A stretch of 64,000 nt of DNA from Hyphomicrobiales bacterium. Its GTDB lineage: Bacteria > Pseudomonadota > Alphaproteobacteria > Rhizobiales > Rhizobiaceae. Positions 50,445-59,762 of the stretch are shown one piece after another (position 1 is the first letter of the stretch; the number at the start of each line of letters is the position of its first letter). The position numbers and the translations under genes are program-made. Where the stretch lies: the NCBI GenBank assembly GCA_900471815.1, contig UICE01000008.1, positions 1-64,000 on the forward strand, given 5' to 3'. The notes beneath the pieces are model-generated. The model was not told the origin of the DNA, made no database searches, and saw only the letters and a program-made list of their open reading frames with translations.

Positions 50445-51716
50445 TTACCACGCACGCTCATGGCGCACTTTTTCCGGCGTGTAGTTATCGCGATGTGAAC
50501 CTCGAAAAAACCACTCATCGATATAAGCCAGCAAGCGCACCGAACGCATGCCGTAGGACATGAAGATGGAGTAACCAGGAAGGAACAGAAGATTGCGCCA
50601 GAAGCTTGCGCGCCCCGTTGTCCAGCACGCCAGAGCAAGCATGAAGGCGTCCAGAACAAGCAAGGCGATTTGCATCGCGACGAGAATCGGAATGGCAAGT
50701 GCACCGAAGTTGATTGCCAGCCACGATAAATAGATCGGGAAAATGACCGTGCCAGCCACGCCGAATACCAGAAAATCCCATTGATGAAACGCTTCGGCCC
50801 ATTTGAACTTGCGGTCAAACGGATTAAGCAGCCGACGGTGCTTTCTAAACCGGATCCATACTGCGTCACGCTCCCAACGCAGCCGCTGCCTGATGTAGGC
50901 GTAAAAAGTTGCCGGCACATCTGTATAGCACACGGCATTTGGCACATATCCGATGTGCCATCCAGCCCGACGAAGCCGCAGCGTGACATCGAGATCTTCG
51001 CCGCCGCCGACGTCAAGGCCGCCGATTTCATCAAGAGCTGTTCTGCGAAAAGCGCTGAAAGCGCCGGATGCGCAGGTTATTTGACCAATTGCTGCGCTGA
51101 ACCGCTTTCCAACCGAAATTGACTCCAGATATTCTATTTCCTGAAACTGTGAAACAAGACTGACACCGCCGTTACGTGGCGCAATGTCTCCGCACGCTGC
51201 TCCGATCCGTTCGTCGGCAAACGGCTCCAGCAGGCGCTCAATTGCAAAACGGTCAAATGAACAATCGCAATCGATGTTAATAATAATGTCCCCACGGGCT
51301 ATGGTGCATGCCAAATTGGTCCCGCTTGCCTTACCCCCGCGAATTCCGGTAGAAAGAATACAAGATCCCAAACCCTTTTGAACCATTTTACTGGCGACTT
51401 TGTTCATTCCGTCTGTTGAACCGTCGCTGACTATAATGATGTCGAAATCAAGAAATGACTGCTCCATCAAGGAATTGACGCAGGCGCCGATTGAGTCAGC
51501 TTCGTTGTGGCCAATAAGGACGACGCTGACGCTGGTCGATCGGGATAGAGACCTGTCTCTGTTATCACTCTCCTGATGCCGCAAGCTCATGGCAGTTATT
51601 GCAAAGGGCACGACATATCGGGGAACGTCGAATATGAGCGTGTACCAGAAGACGGTAACCAAACTCGAGCCAGTTTGGGCCAGGAGAAATGACACGCCGA
51701 TTTCAAGATCGGTCAC
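50445..51716 (-). CDS. Processive GT2 glycosyltransferase
   Basis: This protein of about 423 residues has an N-terminal hydrophobic helix. Its GT-A domain (SVSVVLIGHNEADSIGACVNSLMEQ) carries DCDC (DxD), GGGEDLD (ED base) and QRLRW (QxxRW); three or four C-terminal helices follow. This is the pattern of membrane synthases such as hyaluronan synthase or Alg8. The GTG at 51716 overlaps the TackOD1-like stop as GTGA; a second GTG at 51743 would add nine residues. It lies between a zinc-ribbon signalling protein and a HlyD-like protein, which suggests a regulated polymer export machine. The sugar is unknown. Confidence 0.82.
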   Translation of the reverse strand: MTDLEIGVSFLLAQTGSSLVTVFWYTLIFDVPRYVVPFAITAMSLRHQESDNRDRSLSRSTSVSVVLIGHNEADSIGACVNSLMEQSFLDFDIIIVSDGSTDGMNKVASKMVQKGLGSCILSTGIRGGKASGTNLACTIARGDIIINIDCDCSFDRFAIERLLEPFADERIGAACGDIAPRNGGVSLVSQFQEIEYLESISVGKRFSAAIGQITCASGAFSAFRRTALDEIGGLDVGGGEDLDVTLRLRRAGWHIGYVPNAVCYTDVPATFYAYIRQRLRWERDAVWIRFRKHRRLLNPFDRKFKWAEAFHQWDFLVFGVAGTVIFPIYLSWLAINFGALAIPILVAMQIALLVLDAFMLALACWTTGRASFWRNLLFLPGYSIFMSYGMRSVRLLAYIDEWFFRGSHRDNYTPEKVRHERAW

Positions 51717-53110
51717 GACAGTGCTTTTTCGCGTGTGCCCCACAAAACGAGCAGGGTGGGGTTCAGTTTATCGGAAAGAACAGACTCGGCATGGTCAAGC
51801 GCCTCTTTCAAATAGGCTGTAAAACCGGATTCGTCGCATCCGAAAAAGAGGACGTACTCCCGTTCGCGGGACGAATATACCGATGCCACTTCGCCAAGAA
51901 TGCCTTGAAGATTATCTGCAAGTAGTTTCCGCATCGCAATGAAGTCGCTTTCACCTCGCGTTTTGAGCACATGGTCACGGCAATCATATTGAACCTCAGC
52001 CAGCGTGAAATCCGATGCTGCGCCGGTTAAGGAAGAAAGCTGCGCAATCTTCTTTTGCAGCTCTTCCGGAAGATAACGAAGTTGAGCAATCGGAAATCGA
52101 TTGATGTCTTCGCCATCGTTGGAAAGCAGAGCAGTGGATTGGTTGGACAAAGAATAGGAAAATACATCCGCTACGCTGACCGCATCGCCGGTGACATGCA
52201 TCCCGCAATCCTGGCACAGAAAACCAATGACGGGCTCGGAAGTCGTGTTCTTGCACCGGGCGCACGCCTGAATCTGTCCCGGCTTGTCATAATCCTTGCC
52301 ATAGTGGCGTAATTGCTTGCTACATTTGGGACATATAAGCGCCGTTCCGCGGCGGAATTCTGCCTCAGGACTTAGTTGGGCGCAGCTATAGTGGTGGATC
52401 AGATCTGCTTCTGCTAGTTGTGGCGATCGACAGGCAGGGCATTCTTCCCTGACAGTCAATCGGTGGGATTGGCAACCGGCGCATTTATAGTATCTCTCGA
52501 AAAAACTGCGCTCAAGCCATCCTTTGTTGGCGAGTGCCTCCGCGACCATGGTTGCAGAAGCTGTATTAGAAAAACCCTTATATGCGTAATAGTACGGCGA
52601 ATTGGGCTGTCTGACCGGGGTTAGATCTTCTCCGGAAACGAACAAATAAGCCATCATTCTTACAGCGGGTGCGGTGGGCGACAGAAATCTGCTTGATAAG
52701 CGCGCGCGGCGGTCGCGAAATTTTCTAATGCAGCTTGCAGTCTCAACCCATGATTTGGGATCCTTCAGGCTAAAATCCACGTCAGCAACTACGCTTGGTT
52801 TGCCGGAAATGTTCACCACCGGAACAAGAAACAGATCTCTTGCGCTTCGAAATCTTTCCAGACCGAATGATTGTCTTTCGTTCGTAAGTAAAACTGCATC
52901 AATGTCATTATTATCGACGACGGAAAATACTTCGCGAAAGTAGCGGGAATGTGGAATGACCGTGTCAGGATAGAATGCTATTTGAGGGATGCGCAGGTTA
53001 AATTCTTGCCATACGGATCGGCACTGATCCACCACGGGATGTCGGTCGATGAAAGCCCGGTTTTCATGTGGAGCAGTACTTTCAAGCAAGGATATGTTGC
53101 TGTTTGACAC
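51713..53110 (-). CDS. TackOD1-like zinc-ribbon signalling protein with GGDEF-fold-like C-terminus
   Basis: A protein of about 465 residues. The N-terminal 180 or so residues form an alpha/beta region. A dense zinc-ribbon block follows with five CxxC pairs (KCAGC, ECPACR, LICPKCSK, ACARCK, LCQDCG) and a conserved HHYSC, typical of the TackOD1 output domain. The last 100 residues (TLAEVQYDC...MRKLLADNLQGILGEVAS...YVLFFGCDESGFTAYLKEAL) read like a GGDEF palm without the GGDEF motif. GTG at 53110 with AAAGG 6 bases upstream is the likely start. It is coupled to the GT2 gene. A cytoplasmic sensor or regulator of the synthase is inferred. Confidence 0.68.
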   Translation of the reverse strand: MSNSNISLLESTAPHENRAFIDRHPVVDQCRSVWQEFNLRIPQIAFYPDTVIPHSRYFREVFSVVDNNDIDAVLLTNERQSFGLERFRSARDLFLVPVVNISGKPSVVADVDFSLKDPKSWVETASCIRKFRDRRARLSSRFLSPTAPAVRMMAYLFVSGEDLTPVRQPNSPYYYAYKGFSNTASATMVAEALANKGWLERSFFERYYKCAGCQSHRLTVREECPACRSPQLAEADLIHHYSCAQLSPEAEFRRGTALICPKCSKQLRHYGKDYDKPGQIQACARCKNTTSEPVIGFLCQDCGMHVTGDAVSVADVFSYSLSNQSTALLSNDGEDINRFPIAQLRYLPEELQKKIAQLSSLTGAASDFTLAEVQYDCRDHVLKTRGESDFIAMRKLLADNLQGILGEVASVYSSREREYVLFFGCDESGFTAYLKEALDHAESVLSDKLNPTLLVLWGTREKALS

Positions 53111-53601
53111 GGTACACCTTTTCGGACTCTGTTGAGCCGGACACAAGTATAAATTAAAGCTGCGGTATCATATATTATGATATTGTTTGGAATTTTAGTA
53201 AACTCTTCGTAAAAATCAGTGTCAAGTAACTTGTTATGGGATCAATATATTTGTGCACGGGTAGTTAGTACCTAATATTTAGCTTAATACTGCGATTGAT
53301 TGTCTTGTCCGCATAAATGAAGCGCCGTGTCCAAGGGCGGGCGGTTTGTAACTCAAGGCCAGATCATGCCGCTCATTATCAATCAGCAAGCATCCTCGTT
53401 AAAACACACACCGCGAGCACATCAATGCCTGTCATTTTCCACAGAGATGGAACACTGACAGTTATTTCTGTAGTTCGCCGAATTTTTAGCAAGCCGTTCT
53501 TTGACGGTTCAACAGTTAAGGGAAAATCTGGGTGGCTCTGAAACTAGATGGGCTTCCGTGTGTCGAAGGTCGTCTTTATGCAATGGAGGCACCTTCTCAA
53601 A
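53111..53601. other. AT-rich intergenic stretch
   Basis: About 490 bases with low GC, especially 53160-53300. It contains the divergent promoters of the TackOD1-like operon and the monooxygenase gene. A 74-codon frame at 53317-53541 has no protein-like features and no ribosome site. No repeat or hairpin stands out. Confidence 0.4.
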
Positions 53602-54606
53602 ATGAGCTATGCACTCAGTTTACTCGATAAAAGTCCGGTTTTTAACGGTGAGCCATCCAGTGCTGCTCTGAAAAGGACTGTCGCTTTGGCCCGGCAGGCA
53701 GAAGAGTGGGGCTTTCGTCGTTTCTGGGTCGCCGAGCATCATGATACACCGGACGTCGCCAGTTCATCGCCTGAAATACTAATCGCTTTCATTGCTGCAC
53801 ACACGTCCCGGATTCGTATTGGTTCGGGTGGTGTCATGCTGCAGCATTACAGCCCATACAAGATTGCCGAGAATTTCAATGTGTTGGCGAATCTTGCGCC
53901 GGGCCGCATTGATCTTGGAGTCGGAAAGGCACCGGGAGGTCTTCCGTTTTCGACCCGGGCTTTACAGGGTTTGAACCCACGCACAGAAAAGCAGGATTTT
54001 GCGTCGCAACTTGAACAATTGAGTGCGTTCCTCAAGGAAGGTTTGCCGGAAAGCGATCCTTTGGCAAGCGTCAGGGCAACGCCTATCCCGGCACATGCAG
54101 CTGAACGGTTTCTGCTGGGAGCAAGCCCCGACAGTGCTGCGCTGGCGGCCAAACAAGGCTGGGACTTCGTCTTCGCCAGCCATTTGAACGGCGACGAAGA
54201 AGTGTTGAAGCGGACTTTGGATACTTATGTTGAAAAGGCGCGGGGGCAAAAACCACTGCTGGCCATTGGTGTTGTTGCCGCTGAAACCGATAGAGAAGCG
54301 GAACGGCTTGTAGGTGATATCAAGCACTTTAAGGTGCATGTGGACGGTGGCCAAAGCGTAACTGTCGGAAGTGTCGAACAAGCTGAGGAATATGCACGAC
54401 AAGCTGGCGCGAGCAATTATCGCATCGAGAAGAAAACGCCAAATGTCATTCGCGGCTCTGCGCATAAGGTGCTTGGAGAGCTCGATCGCCTGCACGAACG
54501 CTTCGGTATCGGCGAATTTATCATAGACACGCCCATACGCGATGCCGCCAAGCGCCTTTCGTCAATAAAAATTTTGGCTCAAGCACAATATGCGCTTGCT
54601 GCGTGA
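53602..54606 (+). CDS. LLM-class flavin monooxygenase (MsnO8/YtmO-like)
   Basis: A 334-residue TIM-barrel flavin enzyme of the luciferase-like group: ALSLLDKSPVFNGEPSSAALKRTVALARQAEEWGFRRFWVAEHHDTPDVASSSPEI, then RIRIGSGGVMLQHYSPYKIAENFNVLANLAPGRIDLGVGKAPGG. It uses reduced flavin supplied by a separate reductase. The ATG at 53602 starts at the natural N-terminus; GGAGG lies 12 bases upstream, and an ATG at 53578 is an alternative. It is the first gene of the plus-strand cluster of monooxygenases, deacylase, acetyltransferase and amino-acid importer. Confidence 0.82.
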   Translation: MSYALSLLDKSPVFNGEPSSAALKRTVALARQAEEWGFRRFWVAEHHDTPDVASSSPEILIAFIAAHTSRIRIGSGGVMLQHYSPYKIAENFNVLANLAPGRIDLGVGKAPGGLPFSTRALQGLNPRTEKQDFASQLEQLSAFLKEGLPESDPLASVRATPIPAHAAERFLLGASPDSAALAAKQGWDFVFASHLNGDEEVLKRTLDTYVEKARGQKPLLAIGVVAAETDREAERLVGDIKHFKVHVDGGQSVTVGSVEQAEEYARQAGASNYRIEKKTPNVIRGSAHKVLGELDRLHERFGIGEFIIDTPIRDAAKRLSSIKILAQAQYALAA

Positions 54607-54621
54607 TCCTGGAGAGTTGCA

Positions 54622-55977
54622 ATGAGTAAGAAGCCAATCCATTTCGGCATCATGCTGCAAGGTCCGGGTGGCCATATGAATTCCTGGAAACATCCGAGTT
54701 CTCCGCCGGATGCAAGCGTGAATTTTCCGTTCTATCTCGAACAGGCACGCAAGGCGGAAAGTGTGGGTATTGCCTTTGCGTTCATCGCGGATGGACTTTA
54801 CATCAACGAAAAATCCATCCCGCATTTTCTCAATCGTTTCGAACCCATTGCCATCCTGTCAGCGCTGGCAGCCACTACGACAAAGCTCGGACTCGTTGGA
54901 ACATTATCGACGTCCTATAGCGATCCATTTACAGTAGCTCGGCAGTTCGGCTCGATTGACAAGATCAGCAATGGCCGTGCGGGTTGGAACGCGGTGACAT
55001 CTCCGCTTGAGGGATCCGGCAAGAATTATGGGCGAGATCACCCCGATCATGCGCTGCGCTACGAAATAGCCGAAGAGCATCTTGATGTCGTAAAGGGGCT
55101 TTGGGATTCATGGGACGATGATGCCTTTACGCGCGATCGAACAACCGGGCAGTTTTTCGATCGCACCAAGTTGCACAAGCTGGATCATCATGGCCGCTTC
55201 TTCAACTCGGAAGGACCTTTGAATATTGGACGTTCAAAGCAGGGGCAGCCGGTCGTCTTTCAGGCGGGTGCCTCTGACGATGGCATCAAGCTAGCTGGAA
55301 AGCATGCGGACGGTGTTTTCACAAATCTTGTGCCTATTGAAGACGCGCAGGTTCTTTACCGACAATTGAAGGAAAGCGCTGTCGCCCGCGGCCGCAACCC
55401 CGGTGAAATTCTCATTTTCCCGGGTATTGCGCCGATCGTTGGATCGACAGAAGAAGAGGCCGAAGCCAAATATCGGGAAATTCGCGATCTAGTTACGATA
55501 GATGAGGCGCTCGCCTATCTGGGCCGCTTCTTCGATCATCATGATTTCAGCGCCTATCCCCTTGATGCACCGTTTCCCGAACTTGGCGATATCGGCAAGA
55601 ATAATTTCCGCTCGACCACGGACCGGATAAAGCGTGACGCCAAGGCAAAAGCTCAAACTCTGCGCGAGGTTGCTCTCGAAGTTACCACTCCGCGTAACGG
55701 TTTCACGGGAACACCAGAAAAAGTGGCGGACGAACTGATCCGCTGGATAGAGAATGGTGCCGCCGACGGTTTCATTCTGGGTTTCCAGATTCTTGCCACC
55801 GGGCTTGATGATTTTGCTCGCGAAGTTCTGCCGATCCTAGAAGCCCGCGGCTATCATCGTTCAAGCCTGGTAGGCAGTACCTTGCGTGACCATCTCGGTT
55901 TGCCGTTCCGTCGAAGTCGTTACGCCAAACAAACTGTTGCCGTTACGACAAGTCCAGCCGTGAAGGAATCTGTCTAA
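54622..55977 (+). CDS. NtaA/SnaA/DszA-family FMNH2-dependent monooxygenase
   Basis: A 451-residue monooxygenase of the nitrilotriacetate/pristinamycin (NtaA/SnaA/SoxA/DszA) type. It has [19 protein letters not shown] at the start, the long insertion region [47 protein letters not shown], and [18 protein letters not shown]. Homologues (YxeK, YtnJ) oxidise N-acetylated S-substituted cysteines next to the sulphur. It starts 15 bases after the first LLM gene and ends directly at the ATG of the M20 gene. The matching deacylase and acetyltransferase alongside support that role. Confidence 0.86.
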   Translation: MSKKPIHFGIMLQGPGGHMNSWKHPSSPPDASVNFPFYLEQARKAESVGIAFAFIADGLYINEKSIPHFLNRFEPIAILSALAATTTKLGLVGTLSTSYSDPFTVARQFGSIDKISNGRAGWNAVTSPLEGSGKNYGRDHPDHALRYEIAEEHLDVVKGLWDSWDDDAFTRDRTTGQFFDRTKLHKLDHHGRFFNSEGPLNIGRSKQGQPVVFQAGASDDGIKLAGKHADGVFTNLVPIEDAQVLYRQLKESAVARGRNPGEILIFPGIAPIVGSTEEEAEAKYREIRDLVTIDEALAYLGRFFDHHDFSAYPLDAPFPELGDIGKNNFRSTTDRIKRDAKAKAQTLREVALEVTTPRNGFTGTPEKVADELIRWIENGAADGFILGFQILATGLDDFAREVLPILEARGYHRSSLVGSTLRDHLGLPFRRSRYAKQTVAVTTSPAVKESV

Positions 55978-57159
55978 ATGACTTCGGCTCCGGATAGCGT
56001 TCAGGAGGCATTGGAGCACTCGCTTGGTGAAGCAATCGAGCTGCGCCATGACCTCCATCGTCATCCCGAACTGGCCTATGAGGAGCATCGCACTAGCGAA
56101 CTTGTCGCGGGTAAACTTCGTGCGTGGGGGTACGACGTCACAACCGGCATTGGTGGTACTGGCGTTGTGGGAAAGTTACAAAATGGCAATGGACCGAAAA
56201 CTTTAGGCATACGCGCTGATATGGATGCATTGCCGATAGAGGAAGCAACAGGCCTGCCCTATGCCAGCTCCTTCAAGAGAAAAATGCATGCTTGCGGCCA
56301 TGATGGTCACACGACCATTCTTCTTCATAGCGCTCGTTATCTTGCGGAAACACGCAATTTTTCAGGCACATTGAATCTTATTTTTCAACCAGCGGAAGAG
56401 GGTGGAGCAGGTGCTCGCCGTATGATCAAGGAAGGGCTCTTTGAAAGGTTTCCGTGTGATGCTGTCTTCGGCCTGCACAATTGGCCTGGAATCCCTATAG
56501 GCCAATTTGGTTTTCTGACTGGACCTGCCATGGCCTCCGTCGATCTGGTCAAAGTCCGTATCGTTGGCAAAGGCGGTCATGGAGCACGACCGCAGGAAAC
56601 GATCGATCCAGTCGTGGCCAGTGCGTCATTTATTCTTGCGCTGCAGAGCATCGTTTCGCGCAACATTGATCCGCTGGATGCTGCTGTTGTCACAGTTGGG
56701 ACCATTCATGCTGGCATAGCGCCAAACGTCATCCCGGATAGCGTCGAGCTCGAGCTGACCGTACGGACTTTCCGAGCTGACGTGCGAGAGCAAATCAAGA
56801 AACGTATTACGGTATTGGCTCGGTCACAGGCCGAAAGCTATGGCGCCTCCGCCGAAGTAGATTACCCCCGCGGCTATCCGGTTCTTGTCAATCACCCCGC
56901 CGAGACGGAATTTGCGCGCCAGACAGCAATCAACCATTTCGGCGTGGACCGGATCGAAAGCAATTTCCGCCCGATATCGGCAAGCGAAGATTTTGCTTTC
57001 ATGCTTGAAGCGCGGCCCGGTAGCTATCTCTTTATCGGTAACGGCGACAGTGCGCCACTCCATAGCTCCCACTACAACTTCAATGACGACATCATCCTTC
57101 CGGCTGCCCGCTACTGGGTCAAGCTGACTGAAGACTACCTCAGCAAGAAGCCAACTTGA
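55978..57159 (+). CDS. M20-family amidohydrolase (N-acyl amino acid deacylase)
   Basis: A 393-residue M20D metallopeptidase-like amidohydrolase. Metal-binding segments are GIRADMDALPIEE, KMHACGHDGHTTILL and LIFQPAEEGGAGARRM (Glu-Glu), plus a late ASEDFAFM and HSSHYNFNDD. Such enzymes (hippurate/N-acetyl-cysteine deacetylases, YxeP/SndA-like) remove acyl groups from amino acids. The start codon immediately follows the stop of the NtaA-like gene. In the proposed route it would free cysteine from N-acetylcysteine after the S-substituent has been oxidised off. Confidence 0.87.
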   Translation: MTSAPDSVQEALEHSLGEAIELRHDLHRHPELAYEEHRTSELVAGKLRAWGYDVTTGIGGTGVVGKLQNGNGPKTLGIRADMDALPIEEATGLPYASSFKRKMHACGHDGHTTILLHSARYLAETRNFSGTLNLIFQPAEEGGAGARRMIKEGLFERFPCDAVFGLHNWPGIPIGQFGFLTGPAMASVDLVKVRIVGKGGHGARPQETIDPVVASASFILALQSIVSRNIDPLDAAVVTVGTIHAGIAPNVIPDSVELELTVRTFRADVREQIKKRITVLARSQAESYGASAEVDYPRGYPVLVNHPAETEFARQTAINHFGVDRIESNFRPISASEDFAFMLEARPGSYLFIGNGDSAPLHSSHYNFNDDIILPAARYWVKLTEDYLSKKPT

Positions 57160-57178
57160 ACTGCGAAAGGCGCCAGCC

Positions 57179-57721
57179 ATGACTGACGTGTTTGTTTACA
57201 CCACCCCAGACGACGAGCGTTCACAGCCACTTATCGAAGCCCTTATTGAGGAATATGAAGGCCGGTATGGAAACTATTTCGGCGAGCCCGCCCGCAACGA
57301 ACTCAGCCGCTATCCAGCATCATATTTCGCACAACCGGATGGTGCATTTCTCTTGCTCCTGCGCGATGGCAAAACCATTGGCGGGGGTGCCTTCAAACGC
57401 TATGACGAACGTACCGCCGAGTTAAAGCGCATCTGGACTCATGCCGATCTGCGCAAGCAGGGCTTGGCCCGAAAAGTCGTTTATGAACTTGAGGCGCAGG
57501 CATCACGTCAAGGTTATTCGCGCATTTATCTTACCACCGGGTTTCGACAACCAGAGGCCACTCAGCTCTATCTGAGATCCGGCTACACGGCGCTATTTGA
57601 TGTTGATGTCGATCCGGAAATCTACGGTCACTTGGCTTTCGAGAAAGACATCAGTCATCTGGGGATTGGCGGGTTGCCAATCGTCGACAAGCTTTCCAAA
57701 ACCACAACACAAGCTGCCTGA
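57179..57721 (+). CDS. GNAT-family N-acetyltransferase
   Basis: A 180-residue acetyltransferase with the acetyl-CoA pyrophosphate loop in LKRIWTHADLRKQGLARKVVYELEAQASRQGYSRIYLTTGFRQPEATQLYLRSGYTALFD, the GNAT motif A/B region. In the equivalent clusters of B. subtilis the GNAT enzyme (SnaA, SnaB/YxeL) N-acetylates S-substituted cysteines, which protects the amino group before monooxygenation. It lies 19 bases after the M20 gene, so all four genes form one operon. The acceptor is inferred from context. Confidence 0.83.
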   Translation: MTDVFVYTTPDDERSQPLIEALIEEYEGRYGNYFGEPARNELSRYPASYFAQPDGAFLLLLRDGKTIGGGAFKRYDERTAELKRIWTHADLRKQGLARKVVYELEAQASRQGYSRIYLTTGFRQPEATQLYLRSGYTALFDVDVDPEIYGHLAFEKDISHLGIGGLPIVDKLSKTTTQAA

Positions 57722-57723
57722 GA

Positions 57724-57746
57724 GCGGGATTTGGAGCTCATCCCGC
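57724..57746 (+). terminator. Hairpin after the GNAT gene
   Basis: GCGGGAT (57724-57730) pairs with ATCCCGC (57740-57746) around a 9-base loop, directly after the stop codon. No T run follows, so it may be an attenuator or stabilising stem. The next gene begins 202 bases further on. Confidence 0.45.
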
Positions 57747-57948
57747 GCTTACCGCGATAATGGGATTTCATACTCAAGAAACGACAAACTTTGCAACAAA
57801 GCTTCCCATTATCCACCTCATACGCAGCATCCATCTTTGACTATAATCTCTAAAAACTACTAAATCAGTCGAGTAAAAAATAATCCGATCGAAATATTCT
57901 TATCGTGTTGGATGCTCGCAAAAGTGGTTTTAAGAGGAACGCAACCAT

Positions 57949-59748
57949 ATGGCGATCGCGACAGACTATTCTAGCGCTAATTCCTTGAAATTAACTCCAA
58001 GCTCTGGCGAAGATTACAATCACTATAAAATTGTAAAGGCGAAATATCCGACCCGTTTCTTTGGAACACTTTTTGCAGCATTCGTCATTATCGCGATGCT
58101 GCAATCAATACTGACCAACTCGAAATGGGGGTGGGATGTCTTTGCCGAATGGTTCTTTGCGGAACCAGTGCTTGCGGGTTTAGTGAGAACATTGCTGCTC
58201 ACTGCATTGGCATCTGTTCTCGGCTTTGCTCTTGGTACTGCACTGGCGTTAGCGCGTGTATCAAAATCGCCCCTGCTATCCGGTCTTTCCTGGGCATATA
58301 TCTGGTTGTTGCGGTCCATCCCTCTCATCGTGCTGCTGCTGATCCTCAATAATCTCGGTTACCTCTACGAAACCGTAAGAATTGGTGTCCCTTACACGGA
58401 TATCAGCTTTGCCGAATATCCAATGGTCTCAATCTTAAGTCCATTTGCCGCGGCGCTCATAGGGCTCAGTCTCAATCAGGCGGCGTTCTCGTCGGAGATC
58501 ATCCGTGGGGGTATCCTTTCCGTCGATCAGGGACAATTGGAAGCCGCTGCTGCCCTCGGGCTCTCGCGTCGACGGCAAGCTTTCCGCATCGTGCTTCCGC
58601 AGGCGATGCGTACAATTCTGCCTACGGGTTTCAACGAGATCATCGGCTTGGCGAAAGGAACGTCCATGGTCTACGTTCTCGCGCTGCCGGAACTGTTTTA
58701 TACCGTACAGGTAATATACCGCCGTAACCTAGAGGTCGTACCGCTGCTGATGGTTGCGACTGTCTGGTACCTGATCATCATGACGGTTCTCTCAATCGCG
58801 CAGTATTACATCGAGCGTCATTTCTCCAAAGGCGCGCTGCGTAACGCACCTGCACCTTTGTTCGGACCGCTGCTCCGCCGACTTTTCGGTGCGCCAATCC
58901 TCGCACGCCCTTCGTTCCCGGCAGTTTTCAGCGGCACCTCCGTCCCGAAGGCTGGTACATCGAAATCATCGTTTACCCAGTGGCGAGCGCCCGGAGCGAT
59001 CAGGATACATGGTGTGTCCAAAAGTTTCGGGCTGTTGAAAGTGCTGGACAATGTCCGGTTGGACATCAAGGCTGGAAACGTAACCGCCATTCTAGGGCCT
59101 TCCGGCTCTGGCAAGTCCACGCTCCTACGCACGATCAACCACCTTGAGCGTGTGGATGACGGCTTCATCACCGTGGACGATGAACTTGTCGGTTATCGCA
59201 AAAGTGGCCGGACACTTTATGAGCTAAAGGAGAAGGAAATTCTCAAGCGCCGCGCCGATATCGGCATGGTGTTCCAGAGCTTCAATCTCTTTCCGCACCT
59301 CACCGTCCTTGAAAACATCATCGAAGCGCCGGTATCCCTCAATCGCCTGAGCCGACCCGAAGCGATCAACCTCGCGCGCGAGTTGCTTGTCCGTGTTGGT
59401 CTCAGCGACAAGATCAATGCATATCCAAGGCAGTTGTCTGGGGGCCAGCAGCAGCGTGTGGCCATCGCGCGGGCACTTGCCCTACGCCCTAAAGTGCTGC
59501 TGTTCGACGAGCCCACATCAGCGCTCGATCCTGAACTTGTTGGCGAGGTTCTTGATGTGATCAAGGAACTGGCGCTCTCAGGAACGACTTTGGTCATTGT
59601 TACCCATGAGATCGGTTTTGCTCGTGAAGTTGCAGACACAGTGATTTTCATGGATGCCGGGAAAATCGTCGAATCCGGAGCACCTGATCAGGTGCTCAAT
59701 CGGCCCGCAAACCCGCGGACAGCCGAATTTCTTGCAAAAGTTTTATAA
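57949..59748 (+). CDS. Polar amino-acid ABC transporter, permease-ATPase fusion
   Basis: A 599-residue fusion. Residues of about 40-290 are a HisM/GlnP-type permease with the EAA loop DQGQLEAAAALGLSRRRQAFRIVLPQAMRTILP. A linker of 60 residues follows, then a GlnQ-type ATPase (about 350-599) with Walker A GPSGSGKST (from G383), signature LSGGQQQRVAIARAL and Walker B VLLFDEPTSALDPE. Permease and ATPase are usually separate; both halves are complete here, so this is a natural fusion. With the adjacent binding proteins it imports an amino acid or derivative, probably the S-substituted cysteine used by this cluster. Confidence 0.9.
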   Translation: MAIATDYSSANSLKLTPSSGEDYNHYKIVKAKYPTRFFGTLFAAFVIIAMLQSILTNSKWGWDVFAEWFFAEPVLAGLVRTLLLTALASVLGFALGTALALARVSKSPLLSGLSWAYIWLLRSIPLIVLLLILNNLGYLYETVRIGVPYTDISFAEYPMVSILSPFAAALIGLSLNQAAFSSEIIRGGILSVDQGQLEAAAALGLSRRRQAFRIVLPQAMRTILPTGFNEIIGLAKGTSMVYVLALPELFYTVQVIYRRNLEVVPLLMVATVWYLIIMTVLSIAQYYIERHFSKGALRNAPAPLFGPLLRRLFGAPILARPSFPAVFSGTSVPKAGTSKSSFTQWRAPGAIRIHGVSKSFGLLKVLDNVRLDIKAGNVTAILGPSGSGKSTLLRTINHLERVDDGFITVDDELVGYRKSGRTLYELKEKEILKRRADIGMVFQSFNLFPHLTVLENIIEAPVSLNRLSRPEAINLARELLVRVGLSDKINAYPRQLSGGQQQRVAIARALALRPKVLLFDEPTSALDPELVGEVLDVIKELALSGTTLVIVTHEIGFAREVADTVIFMDAGKIVESGAPDQVLNRPANPRTAEFLAKVL

Positions 59749-59762
59749 TCAGGGATTTCGAT

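Noticed and set aside
53317-53541. A 74-codon open frame before the first LLM gene
   Set aside because: No ribosome site and no protein-like pattern; it looks like a chance frame.
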